From: Clostridia bacterium | GTDB lineage: Bacteria; Bacillota; Clostridia; Lachnospirales; Bianqueaceae | Direction: 5' to 3' | Assembly: GCA_900764045.1 (NCBI GenBank) | Contig: CAAFMN010000064.1 | Span: 62,001 to 126,000, forward strand | Length of the DNA: 64,000 nucleotides | In this document: piece by piece, positions 51,367 through 59,279 of the stretch | How the letters are laid out: each line of letters begins with the position of its first letter | How positions within the stretch are numbered: the first letter of the stretch is position 1 | Translations under genes and position numbers: made by a program | Notes under the pieces: model-generated | Told to the model about the DNA's origin: nothing | What the model saw: only the letters and a program-made list of their open reading frames with translations | Databases searched by the model: none

Positions 51367-53529
51367 TTACTTTTGAATCGTGCTGTAGTACCGATAGCTG
51401 CCAGGCGCCGCCTCTCTTACCTCTCCGGCAATGACAATCCGGCCGGGAACCGGTGTAGTGATATCGTACTGCCACATCCCATCCTTTTGAATCCAACGGG
51501 AACGGATCTCACCATGTCTGGTCTCCAGTACCGCTTCCAGCATCGTAAGACGCTCATCGGGGATCGGCGCGATCCGCACCTCACTGTAGCCGGGCGCGGC
51601 CGGCGTGATACCTGCGGCTTTCTGATATACCCAGTCCATAACCGATCCGTATGCATAATGATTATACGAATTCATATCCTTGCTCCAGAAGGAACCATCC
51701 TCTTTGATGCCGTCCCAATGTTCCCAGATCGTGGTCGCTCCTTTGCTGACAGGATACAGCCAGGACGGGTACTCTTTTCTGAGAAGCAGCTCATAGGCCA
51801 GCTTATTATATCCGTAATCGCTGAGTACATGCAGCAGATACGGCGTTCCGACAAAACCTGTCTGAAGCTGTCCGCCGCATTCCCGGACTCTTTGCGCGAG
51901 CTGCGCCGCCGCGTTCGCCGGATCCTCCGCCAGCCGGAAATGCGCCGCCAGTACGCACTCTGTCTGCGTATGGTATTCCGGATAGGTCCTGCGGAACGTC
52001 TCCACAATCTTCTGATAGAGGCTCTGATACGCGCTGACATCCTCGCCCAGCGCCTCTCCGGCCCGAATTGTCAATTCGGTAGAATACGCATAGAACGCGG
52101 ACGCGATAAAATCCGCATTGCTGGAGCCCTTATAGCTTCCTGAGGGAGCGTCCAGACCCAGCCAGTCCCCATAATGGGTTCCGCCCGTCCACAGATACTG
52201 TGTCGTCGTATGGGTTCCGATATAACTCACCCATTTTTTCATCATATCATACTGTGAACGCAGCGTCTCTCGGTTGCCATAAGCCATATACAATTCCCAT
52301 GGACAAATCGCCGCCGCGTCGCCCCACGCCGCACTGCTGGGGGCATCCCCCATCAGATGCGGAATGACATGAGGGATACACCCATCCTCGCCCTGATCCG
52401 CCTTCATATCCTCCAGCCATTTGGTAAAGAACTTCTCCACATCATAATTCAGCGCCGCTGTACGGATAAAAACCTGCGCGTCGCCGGTCCATCCCATGCG
52501 CTCATCCCGCTGCGGGCAGTCCGTCGGCACATCCAGGAAGTTGCCGCGCTGTCCCCAGATTACATTATCCGCCAGCTGATTCAGCATCGGATCTGAAGTA
52601 TGCACATACCCTGTACGCTTCATATCCGAATAGACAGCTACCGCCGTAAAGTTCTGAAGCTCCGGCTGTCCCGGGAAACGATCCACGCGAATATAGCGGA
52701 ATCCATAGAAGGTCAGATTCGGCTTATAGGTCTGCGTCCCTTCCGTACAGGTATACTCATACAGAGACTTCGCCGTACGGTAATTCTCCGTATAGAAATT
52801 TCCCTTTTGATCCAGTACTTCCGCATGGGACAGCTTGACTGCCTCTCCCGCGTGTGCCGTCAGGGTGACCTCCACATACCCTGTTACATTCTGTCCGAAG
52901 TCCACCACGGTCTCTCCGGCAGGCGTCACGAAAATCTGCCGTGCGGCAATTCTCTCATGCTCACGGACTTCCTCGCCTTGCTGCGCGATCAGCGCGTCAT
53001 ACGGACCCTCAAATACCCGAACCGCCTCGCCTGCGCCATACTCCACCGTCGCGTCGTAGATCTCTCCGTCATAGATCTCAGCAAAACGAACCGGTCCCTC
53101 GGTGCAGCTCCAGCTCTCATCCGTAGCGAAAACCTCCCGGCTGCCGTCTGTATAGCACACTTCCAGCTGTGCCAACAGTCCGAGGGGCGCCTTATGTAGC
53201 TCCTTCTGCGCCGGGGAATTCTTCCAGCCCTGCATATTGCTATGATACCAGCCCTTGCCCACCGTAACTCTCAGACAATTACGCTCCCGCAAGAGTTCCG
53301 TCACATCATAGGTCTGATACTGCAGACGTTTCTGGTACACAGTCCATCCCGGAGCCATGATGAACTGTCCCACGCGCTCTCCGTTCAGCCTGGCTTCATA
53401 CACGCCCAGCGCCGTAATACTGAGGCTGGCGCTCTTTACCTGCTTACCAACAGAGATTTCCTTCTGGAAAACCGGGCAGATCTCCTGTTTCTCTCCGCAT
53501 CCGGCAATCCACTTTGCTTTCCACTCCAT
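51367..53529 (-). CDS. Alpha-L-rhamnosidase (GH78)
   Basis: A 720-residue protein. N-terminal beta-sandwich domains (AKWIAG, FQKEISVGKQVKSASLSITALGVYEARLNG, quoted in part) precede the (alpha/alpha)6 barrel with DCPQRDERMGWTGDAQVF near residue 342, holding the general-acid region, and EHWDG near 605. It removes rhamnose from rhamnogalacturonan or glycosides. No signal peptide is seen, so it acts inside the cell. The start at 53529 has AAAGGAGG upstream. It belongs functionally with the pectin genes 20 kb away. Confidence 0.92.
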   Translation of the reverse strand: MEWKAKWIAGCGEKQEICPVFQKEISVGKQVKSASLSITALGVYEARLNGERVGQFIMAPGWTVYQKRLQYQTYDVTELLRERNCLRVTVGKGWYHSNMQGWKNSPAQKELHKAPLGLLAQLEVCYTDGSREVFATDESWSCTEGPVRFAEIYDGEIYDATVEYGAGEAVRVFEGPYDALIAQQGEEVREHERIAARQIFVTPAGETVVDFGQNVTGYVEVTLTAHAGEAVKLSHAEVLDQKGNFYTENYRTAKSLYEYTCTEGTQTYKPNLTFYGFRYIRVDRFPGQPELQNFTAVAVYSDMKRTGYVHTSDPMLNQLADNVIWGQRGNFLDVPTDCPQRDERMGWTGDAQVFIRTAALNYDVEKFFTKWLEDMKADQGEDGCIPHVIPHLMGDAPSSAAWGDAAAICPWELYMAYGNRETLRSQYDMMKKWVSYIGTHTTTQYLWTGGTHYGDWLGLDAPSGSYKGSSNADFIASAFYAYSTELTIRAGEALGEDVSAYQSLYQKIVETFRRTYPEYHTQTECVLAAHFRLAEDPANAAAQLAQRVRECGGQLQTGFVGTPYLLHVLSDYGYNKLAYELLLRKEYPSWLYPVSKGATTIWEHWDGIKEDGSFWSKDMNSYNHYAYGSVMDWVYQKAAGITPAAPGYSEVRIAPIPDERLTMLEAVLETRHGEIRSRWIQKDGMWQYDITTPVPGRIVIAGEVREAAPGSYRYYSTIQK

Positions 53530-53558
53530 ACTATATCCTCCTTTTGAATTTATAGCAA

Positions 53559-53592
53559 AACAACGAAGCAGAAGAGAATCTGCTTCGTTGTT
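53559..53592 (-). terminator. Terminator of the F420-ligase-like gene
   Basis: AACAACGAAGCA pairs with TGCTTCGTTGTT around a ten-base loop; on the minus strand TTTTG follows. It separates the F420-ligase-like gene from the rhamnosidase gene. Confidence 0.8.
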
Positions 53593-53596
53593 AAAA

Positions 53597-54796
53597 TTAC
53601 TTGGTATAATTATCAAAATACCCCTGAATCAGGATGATCGGCGTCCCCTTGTCTCCGCTGCCAGAGGTAAGATCCGCCAGGGATCCGATCAGATCTGTCA
53701 AACGTCTCGGCGTCGTTCCCTGAGACACCATGTTCCCCGTCAGGCTCTCTGCCTTGGCGTCCTTTTCCCGGATATACCCGGAGATCGCTTCTCTGAGGGC
53801 CTCTCCGGACAGGTTCGCGAAGTCATTATCCGCCAGATACTTCAGCTTAACCTCGTTGGGCGTTCCTTCCAGACCCGCTGTATAGGCCGGAGAAACCACC
53901 GGATCAGCAAGCTCCCAGATCTTGCCCACCGGATCCTTAAAGGCTCCGTCGCCGTATACCATCACCTCGACATGCTTGCCGGTCTTCTCCAGAAGCTGCT
54001 TCTGCACCTGGTCCACAACCTCCTGGCAATGGATCGGGAACAGCTTAACCTTTTCTTCGGTCGCTTTATTGGAGCCCAGCAGCCCATACCGGTCATTGTA
54101 GCCACTGCCCTGTACGCTCTGCGTCAGAATATCGTCCAGCGTATATACCTTACGGGCGCCTGCCGCCTTCAAAACGCGCTTGGTACGAACCCGCGTATGA
54201 ATATCACAGGCCAGGACGCTGTCCGTATATGCCAGAATCGCCTTGGGATTATTGGCAAACACAATCTCTACTTCCGTCCCGCAGTCCTCTATTACTTTCT
54301 TATAATACTCCACATAATCCACACCGGTAAAGGTATGCTTTTTATAGCCGAACAGCTCCCGGTACTTCTGCTCATCCAGGACATCGCTCCAGGGATTCAC
54401 CCCGCTCAGGTCCAGGTCATCCTCTGAGATCAGATGATTGCCCACCTCATCGGAAGGATAGCTCAGCATCAGAACCATCTTGCGGCAGCCCATGGCGATT
54501 CCCTTGAGGCAAATGGCAAAACGGTTGCGGCTCAGAATCGGAAAGAGAACTCCAACTGTGTCCTCACCGAACTTCTCGTGAATATCCGAAGCGATCTGAT
54601 CAACCGTTGCGTAATTGCCCTGCGCTCTCGCGACAACCGCCTCCGTCACCGCGACAACATCCCGGTCCCGCAGTGAAAAGCCTTCGCTCTGCGCCGCTGC
54701 CAGAACACTGTCCACGACGATCTGAACGATATCGTCTCCCTCTCTGATAATCGGCGCTCTGACGCCTCTTGAAACGGTCCCCACCATTCTCTCCAT
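53597..54796 (-). CDS. F420-0:L-glutamate ligase-like protein
   Basis: A 399-residue protein resembling the coenzyme F420-0:glutamyl ligase domain: an RAPIIREGDDI opening, AVTEAVVARAQGN near residue 50, the VYGDGAFKDPVGK segment near 282, and GTPIILIQGYFDN at the end. In archaea and actinobacteria this domain adds glutamate to F420-0. Homologs occur in clostridia that lack F420 synthesis, and no other F420 gene is visible here, so the name is by similarity and the true ligase substrate is unknown. It follows the glycosyltransferase gene by 3 bases. Confidence 0.8.
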   Translation of the reverse strand: MERMVGTVSRGVRAPIIREGDDIVQIVVDSVLAAAQSEGFSLRDRDVVAVTEAVVARAQGNYATVDQIASDIHEKFGEDTVGVLFPILSRNRFAICLKGIAMGCRKMVLMLSYPSDEVGNHLISEDDLDLSGVNPWSDVLDEQKYRELFGYKKHTFTGVDYVEYYKKVIEDCGTEVEIVFANNPKAILAYTDSVLACDIHTRVRTKRVLKAAGARKVYTLDDILTQSVQGSGYNDRYGLLGSNKATEEKVKLFPIHCQEVVDQVQKQLLEKTGKHVEVMVYGDGAFKDPVGKIWELADPVVSPAYTAGLEGTPNEVKLKYLADNDFANLSGEALREAISGYIREKDAKAESLTGNMVSQGTTPRRLTDLIGSLADLTSGSGDKGTPIILIQGYFDNYTK

Positions 54797-54799
54797 AAG

Positions 54800-55981
54800 T
54801 TATGCCTCCGCTTGATTGTTTTTATGTATTGCCGCACGATAGACCTTAAGCAGACACTTTGCCAGCTGCGTCTCTCCCTTTTCCTTCATGCTCTGGCGCA
54901 CGGCTTCCTTACGGGCATGCTTTTCTTCCTCAGTGGCTTCGGCCATCCGGCGGATAATCTCCTCGAACTGCTCTTCTGTCTTGTAGGTAAAGCTGTTCAG
55001 TCCTTCCTGATAGTGGTTCGCGTTCTTCTCATCATAACGCTGTACCACCGGCAGTCCGGAGGCCGCTCCCTCCAGCATCGAGATGGACATCATCTCCGAC
55101 AGGGACGCGGTCACATAGAAGTCGCAGACTGCGTAATATTTGGCGATATGCGTATGCTCCACGCTGCCGGTAAAGGTCACCTGCGAATGGATGCCGAGGC
55201 GCTTGGCCTCATCCTCCAGGTTCTCCAGCTCCGGTCCGTCTCCCACAATCAACAGCCGTTTTGCCGCATCCCCGCGGAAGAATCTGGCCCAGTATCCCAG
55301 GAGCACATCCACACTCTTTTCTTTTCCCATACGTCCTACAAAGATTCCCGTCACTGCGTCCTTCGGGATCCCCAGGTCTGCCCGTACCTGATCCAGCTCC
55401 GTTTCAGAAAACTGTGCCGGATTGAAGGCTTCGATCTCAACACTATTGGGAACCAGGCGAACCTTGCGGTGCGCCTTACACCTATCAAAAAACTCCTGCG
55501 CCTTGGCCGAAGGGCTGGTAACATAGGTGGCTCTGCCCGCGAGCCACCGGAAATACTTATAGGCGATCGGTTTGGCCAACGGGATGAGCGGCTTGGGAAC
55601 CACATAGAATAAATATTCATCATACATCGTATGCAGCGTATAGACCAGAGGCTTATGAAGCTTCTTCGCCGCCTCGACTCCGAAGAGTCCGATGCCGAAC
55701 TCCTGCTGGACATGCAGGACATCCGGCTGAAACGCCTTCAGCAGCTGCATTCTCTTACGGCTTACCGGGCTGGCCATTCCAAAGCCATACAGTCTCTTCA
55801 TCGTGTGTGCCGGACAATGCAGCACCCCGTCCTTGATATAATGCTTTCTGGCTTCCGGATCCGCTGTTACAATCAGCACCTCATGTCCCAGCCTGGTCAA
55901 ACCGTCTTTTAATACCTTCACATGCGTCACTACGCCATTGATAAAAGGGACATAGGTCTCCGCGAATATTGCAATTCTCAT
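54800..55981 (-). CDS. Family 4 glycosyltransferase
   Basis: A 393-residue GT4 retaining glycosyltransferase. The N-terminal FAETYVPFINGVVTHV motif (near residue 5) and the EX7E region SEMMSISMLEGAASGLP (near 287, with both Glu) are visible. It resembles diglucosyldiacylglycerol or polysaccharide synthases; the acceptor is unknown. The start at 55981 has GGAGG five bases upstream; an ATG four codons earlier overlaps that site. It has a strong promoter divergent from serS. Confidence 0.88.
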   Translation of the reverse strand: MRIAIFAETYVPFINGVVTHVKVLKDGLTRLGHEVLIVTADPEARKHYIKDGVLHCPAHTMKRLYGFGMASPVSRKRMQLLKAFQPDVLHVQQEFGIGLFGVEAAKKLHKPLVYTLHTMYDEYLFYVVPKPLIPLAKPIAYKYFRWLAGRATYVTSPSAKAQEFFDRCKAHRKVRLVPNSVEIEAFNPAQFSETELDQVRADLGIPKDAVTGIFVGRMGKEKSVDVLLGYWARFFRGDAAKRLLIVGDGPELENLEDEAKRLGIHSQVTFTGSVEHTHIAKYYAVCDFYVTASLSEMMSISMLEGAASGLPVVQRYDEKNANHYQEGLNSFTYKTEEQFEEIIRRMAEATEEEKHARKEAVRQSMKEKGETQLAKCLLKVYRAAIHKNNQAEA

Positions 55982-56015
55982 ATATTCCTCCATTGTTCAC
56001 TGCATTACTGCTTAA

Positions 56016-56044
56016 ATTATACACTATCGGCCGGTAAATTGCAA
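56016..56044 (-). promoter_or_regulatory. Promoter of the glycosyltransferase gene
   Basis: Minus-strand TTGCAA (56044-56039) and TATAAT (56021-56016) are 17 bases apart; the leader to the start at 55981 is about 25 bases. Confidence 0.8.
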
Positions 56045-56074
56045 TCCGTTCCCCTGAATAATTTTGAAAATCCC

Positions 56075-56103
56075 TTGACTTTCCGGACAATTCAGGTTAC
56101 AAT
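56075..56103 (+). promoter_or_regulatory. serS promoter
   Basis: TTGACT (56075-56080) and TACAAT (56098-56103) are 17 bases apart, immediately upstream of the T-box leader and divergent from the glycosyltransferase promoter. Confidence 0.85.
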
Positions 56104-56109
56104 ACCGGT

Positions 56110-56311
56110 AACGCAATGATGAAAGCTACAGCAGTCATATCTGCTTCAGAGAGCCGGCGGCAGGTGCAAGCCGGTGCAGGGAGCTGCTCTTCCACTTTCG
56201 GAGCATCGGTGAGAGCCGGGGCCGGCAGCCCATATCCTGCCGCAGAGTGGCCGGGGAACCGGCAATTTGGGTGGCAACACGGAGTCTCGTCCCATGGGGA
56301 GGCTCTTTTTT
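56110..56311 (+). promoter_or_regulatory. Serine T-box riboswitch
   Basis: The leader carries AGAGAGCC with the AGGTGCAAGCCGG stem-I motif (from 56152), and the T-box sequence GGTGGCAAC at 56270-56278, which binds the tRNA acceptor end. The specifier is most likely UCC at 56191-56193 (serine), by alignment to other T-boxes whose specifier precedes the GGAGC. A terminator follows (about 56282-56311, GAGTCTC/GGGAGGCTC then TTTTTT). Uncharged tRNA-Ser should favour read-through into serS. Confidence 0.92.
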
Positions 56312-56337
56312 ATTACTTTAAGAAAGGATGAAATTCT

Positions 56338-57624
56338 ATGTTGGATCTGAAATTTGTCCGGGAGAATCCGGAAATCGTAAAGCAAAACATCCGCAATAAG
56401 TTTCAGGACGCAAAGCTTCCTCTGGTAGACGAGGTTATCGCTCTGGACGCGGAGAGCCGCGCGGCCAAGCAGGAGGCCGATCAGCTGCGTTCCGAGCGCA
56501 ACAAGCTGTCCAAGCAGATCGGCGCGCTGATGGGTCAGAAGAAATTTGACGAAGCCAATACCGTCAAGGCGCAGGTGACAGCGGATTCCGAACGTCTGGC
56601 AGAGCTGGAAAAGAAGGAGGCTGAGCTGTCTGAGAAGGTCACCAAGATCATGATGACCATTCCCAATATCATCGATCCTTCCGTCCCGATCGGCAGAGAT
56701 GACCGCGAAAATGTAGAAGTCGAGCGCTTTGGAGAGCCCGTCGTTCCAGATTTTGAGATTCCCTATCATACCGATATCATGGAGCGCTTTAACGGTATCG
56801 ATCTGGACAGCGCCCGCCGTGTTGCCGGAAACGGTTTCTATTACCTGATGGGCGACATTGCCCGTCTGCATTCTTCCATCCTCTCTTACGCAAGAGACTT
56901 TATGATCGGCCGCGGCTTTACCTACTGCATCCCGCCGTTCATGATCCGCAGCAATGTCGTAACCGGCGTTATGAGCTTTTCTGAGATGGACGCTATGATG
57001 TATAAGATTGAAGGGGAAGATCTGTATCTGATCGGCACCAGCGAGCATTCCATGATCGGTAAGTTTATCGACCAGATTCTGACCGAAGATCAGCTTCCGC
57101 AGACTCTGACCAGCTACTCTCCCTGCTTCCGTAAGGAAAAGGGCGCGCATGGTCTGGAAGAGCGCGGTGTCTACCGGATCCATCAGTTTGAAAAGCAGGA
57201 AATGATCGTCGTGTGCAAGCCGGAAGACAGCAAGATGTGGTTCGACAAGCTCTGGCAGAACACGGTTGATCTCTTCCGTAGCATGGACATTCCGGTCCGC
57301 ACCCTGGAGTGCTGTTCCGGAGACCTGGCGGATCTGAAGGTAAAATCCGTGGATGTTGAGGCATGGAGTCCCCGTCAAAAGAAATATTTCGAAGTCGGAA
57401 GCTGCTCCAATCTCGGAGATGCGCAGGCACGCCGCCTGAAGATCCGTGTCCGCGGTGAAAGGGGCAATTATTTTGCTCATACGCTGAACAACACCGTGGT
57501 TGCTCCTCCTCGTATGCTGATCGCGTTCCTGGAAAACAACCTGAACGAAGACGGCTCCGTTAATATTCCCAAGGTGCTGCAGCCTTACATGGGCGGCACC
57601 ACCAAACTGGTTCCCAGCAAATAA
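56338..57624 (+). CDS. serS: Seryl-tRNA synthetase
   Basis: A 428-residue class II synthetase. The N-terminal coiled-coil arm (about 25-105) grips tRNA-Ser; motif 2 (YSPCFRKEKGAHGLEERGVYRIHQFEK, quoted in part as CFRKEKGAHG) and motif 3 (NTVVAPPRMLIAFLENN) are intact. AAAGGATG lies upstream of the ATG. It is controlled by the T-box just before it, and its 3' end runs directly into the hairpin array, whose first unit can serve as its terminator. Confidence 0.97.
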   Translation: MLDLKFVRENPEIVKQNIRNKFQDAKLPLVDEVIALDAESRAAKQEADQLRSERNKLSKQIGALMGQKKFDEANTVKAQVTADSERLAELEKKEAELSEKVTKIMMTIPNIIDPSVPIGRDDRENVEVERFGEPVVPDFEIPYHTDIMERFNGIDLDSARRVAGNGFYYLMGDIARLHSSILSYARDFMIGRGFTYCIPPFMIRSNVVTGVMSFSEMDAMMYKIEGEDLYLIGTSEHSMIGKFIDQILTEDQLPQTLTSYSPCFRKEKGAHGLEERGVYRIHQFEKQEMIVVCKPEDSKMWFDKLWQNTVDLFRSMDIPVRTLECCSGDLADLKVKSVDVEAWSPRQKKYFEVGSCSNLGDAQARRLKIRVRGERGNYFAHTLNNTVVAPPRMLIAFLENNLNEDGSVNIPKVLQPYMGGTTKLVPSK

Positions 57625-57632
57625 TCCATATA

Positions 57633-58440
57633 AAACTCTGGTACACTTTGAGAGTTGAGACTCTTGGGTGTACCAGAGTTTTATGGTTTCCTCTGGATTT
57701 TCAAAAATATCTGGTACACTTGGGAGAGTGAGATTCTTAGGTGTACCAGAGTTTTATGGTTTCCTCTGGATTTTCAAAAATATCTGGTACACTTAGGAGA
57801 ATGAGATTCTTAGGTGTACCAGATTTTTTATAGGTTTCTCTGGATTCTCGAAATAATCTGGTACCCTTCGAGAGTTGAGGCTCTTGGGTGTACCAGAGTT
57901 TTTATAGGTTTCTCTGGATTTTCGAAATAATCTGGTACACTTTGAGAGTTGAGACTCTTGGATGTACCAGAGTTTTTATAGGCTTCTCTGGATTTTCAAA
58001 AATATCTGGTACACTTTAGTGAGTAAGGCTCCTGGGTGTACCAGAATTTTATAGGTTTCTCTAGATTTTCAAAAACTCTGGTACACTTTAGTGAGCAAGG
58101 CTCCTGGGTGTACCAGAATTTTATAGGTTTCTCTAGATTTTCGAAATAATCTGGTACACTTTTGAGAATGAGGTTCCTGGGTGTACCAGAATTTTATAGT
58201 TTTCTCTAGACTTTCGAAATAATCTGGTACACTTGGGAGAATGAAACTTTTGGGTGTACCAGAGTTTTATGGGTTTCTCTGGATTTTTGAAAATCCCTGG
58301 TACACTTTGGGAGAGTACGATTCTTGGATGTACCAGAATTCTATAGGTTTCTCTGTTTTTTCAAAAAATCTGGTACACTTTAAGGAGATGAGGCTCTTAA
58401 GTGTACCAGATTTTTATAGTTTTCTCTTGATTTTTCATGG
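57633..58440 (-). repeat. Tandem hairpin array 2 (eleven units, 73 bp)
   Basis: Units start at 57637, 57710, 57783, 57857, 57931, 58005, 58077, 58150, 58223, 58296 and 58369, with steps of 72-74 bases. Each has arms TCTGGTACAC and GTGTACCAGA, an inner arm pair (such as AGAGT/ACTCT), then T-rich TTTTAT and a spacer ending in CTCTGGATTTTC. The first unit is a perfect AAAACTCTGGTACAC/GTGTACCAGAGTTTT stem and looks like a bidirectional terminator. The 73-base period is not a multiple of three, so no repeated peptide is encoded. The array lies on the 3' side of the nuclease pseudogene, as in copy 1. Confidence 0.95.
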
Positions 58441-58467
58441 AGGGACGGACTTCTGGGGAAGATCGGA

Positions 58468-59138
58468 TCATTTATAATATTTGTCATTTTTGTTCTTTTT
58501 AATCAGCTTTCTTGCTTTTGCAGCTGATAAAACTCCGTATATTACTAATTGCCAGAGAATTCTGGGCGCCTGAAAATGTCTATGGGAACTTGTGATAATT
58601 AGATTCTCGCCGAGGCGGATGTCATGAGTTTTGTAGTTTTTGATCTTTTCAATCTGCTTGCGGCGATATTGAGGATCCTCTAATTTGTCCATGTGCTCCA
58701 GATACATCCTTTTGCCATCAATGGTGAATGTAAAATCTGGCCAATAACTATAGGACCCGGAATCGATCGGGCGGTTGTGTTCGGTCTCAATGCCTAAGTT
58801 TTTCAAGAACTCATAGAGAATGATTTCAGCTCTGGAATCGAGAACCGTCCCGTCAAAAGCTATATCCTTATCCAGGGGTAATTTCTCGAGTCTAAGCTCT
58901 TCATCTGCTGGCGGGCTTCGCGGCGCTCAGAAGGCGCTAGACTCATCAGCTGCCGCTCTTCGTATTCGGCCAGAACCTGAGGTTCGTCACTACGTCTCAC
59001 ATAGCAAGTCTTATTGCCAGTTTGCTTGTAATAATACATATGTCCATTGGTGTGACGCTTGTGCGATAAGCTCCAGGAACCGCGGTATGAAAGGCATTTG
59101 GCGGTAACGAAAAGAAAATAAATCACGGGAAACAACAA
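58468..59138 (-). pseudogene. Frameshifted PD-(D/E)XK nuclease-like gene of the module
   Basis: A homolog of the intact gene at 18996-19694. The first part (59138 to about 58860) keeps the FPVIYFLFVTAKCLSYRG opening after a TTG start with AAGGAGG upstream. Compared with the intact gene it lacks about 12 residues in frame after the EERQ segment. A further loss of ten bases (ATTATACCAA in the intact copy, just after ARQQMK) shifts the frame and ends the product within 13 residues. The correct frame resumes and carries DSRAE, WPDF and YLEHMD to 58468. Only the N-terminal part, without the catalytic-like region, would be made. Confidence 0.85.
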
Positions 59139-59234
59139 TATCCCTCCTTACGAGGAATATTGTATCGCTTTTCAGAATATTTCGTAATTGTAAAATATAT
59201 AAAAAACGCCGTACATTGTAGATGTATAAGAAGA

Positions 59235-59266
59235 AAAATGAGCTATCAACATCGATAGCTCATTTT
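59235..59266 (-). terminator. Terminator of the secreted-protein gene
   Basis: AAAATGAGCTATC pairs with GATAGCTCATTTT around a six-base loop. It lies 14 bases beyond the stop of the minus-strand gene at 59280 and has A/T runs on both sides. Confidence 0.85.
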
Positions 59267-59279
59267 ATTATGCCTGGAT

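Larger units (their letters stand above)
57633..59206 (-). mobile_element. Nuclease/hairpin-array module, copy 2
   Basis: This is the second copy, in the opposite direction to the one at 18931-19966. It contains the same -10 and ribosome site, a nuclease frame broken by a deletion, the conserved junction (about 58405-58460) and eleven hairpins. Its outer boundaries were set where similarity to copy 1 stops. No transposase or target duplication was recognised. Confidence 0.55.

Noticed and set aside
51236..51496. Longer N-terminus for DnaG
   Set aside because: It would overlap the rhamnosidase gene and the leader hairpins; the zinc domain begins just after the GTG at 51235.
56146..57480. 444-codon open frame antisense to serS
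   Set aside because: It lies opposite a certain gene and its T-box and has no features of its own; long antisense frames are frequent in this codon usage.
57633..58440. CRISPR-like array
   Set aside because: Units repeat along their whole length with no unique spacers, the repeat is a long hairpin, and no cas gene is present.
57633..58440. Integron attC-like cassette sites
   Set aside because: The units are hairpins of similar length, but no integrase, no cassette genes between units and no attC core motifs were seen.
58241..58477. 78-codon open frame across the hairpin array, and a 62-codon frame at 19722-19910
   Set aside because: Both run through hairpin repeats with a 73-base period, which shifts frame in every unit; the resemblance between the two peptides follows from the DNA repeat.
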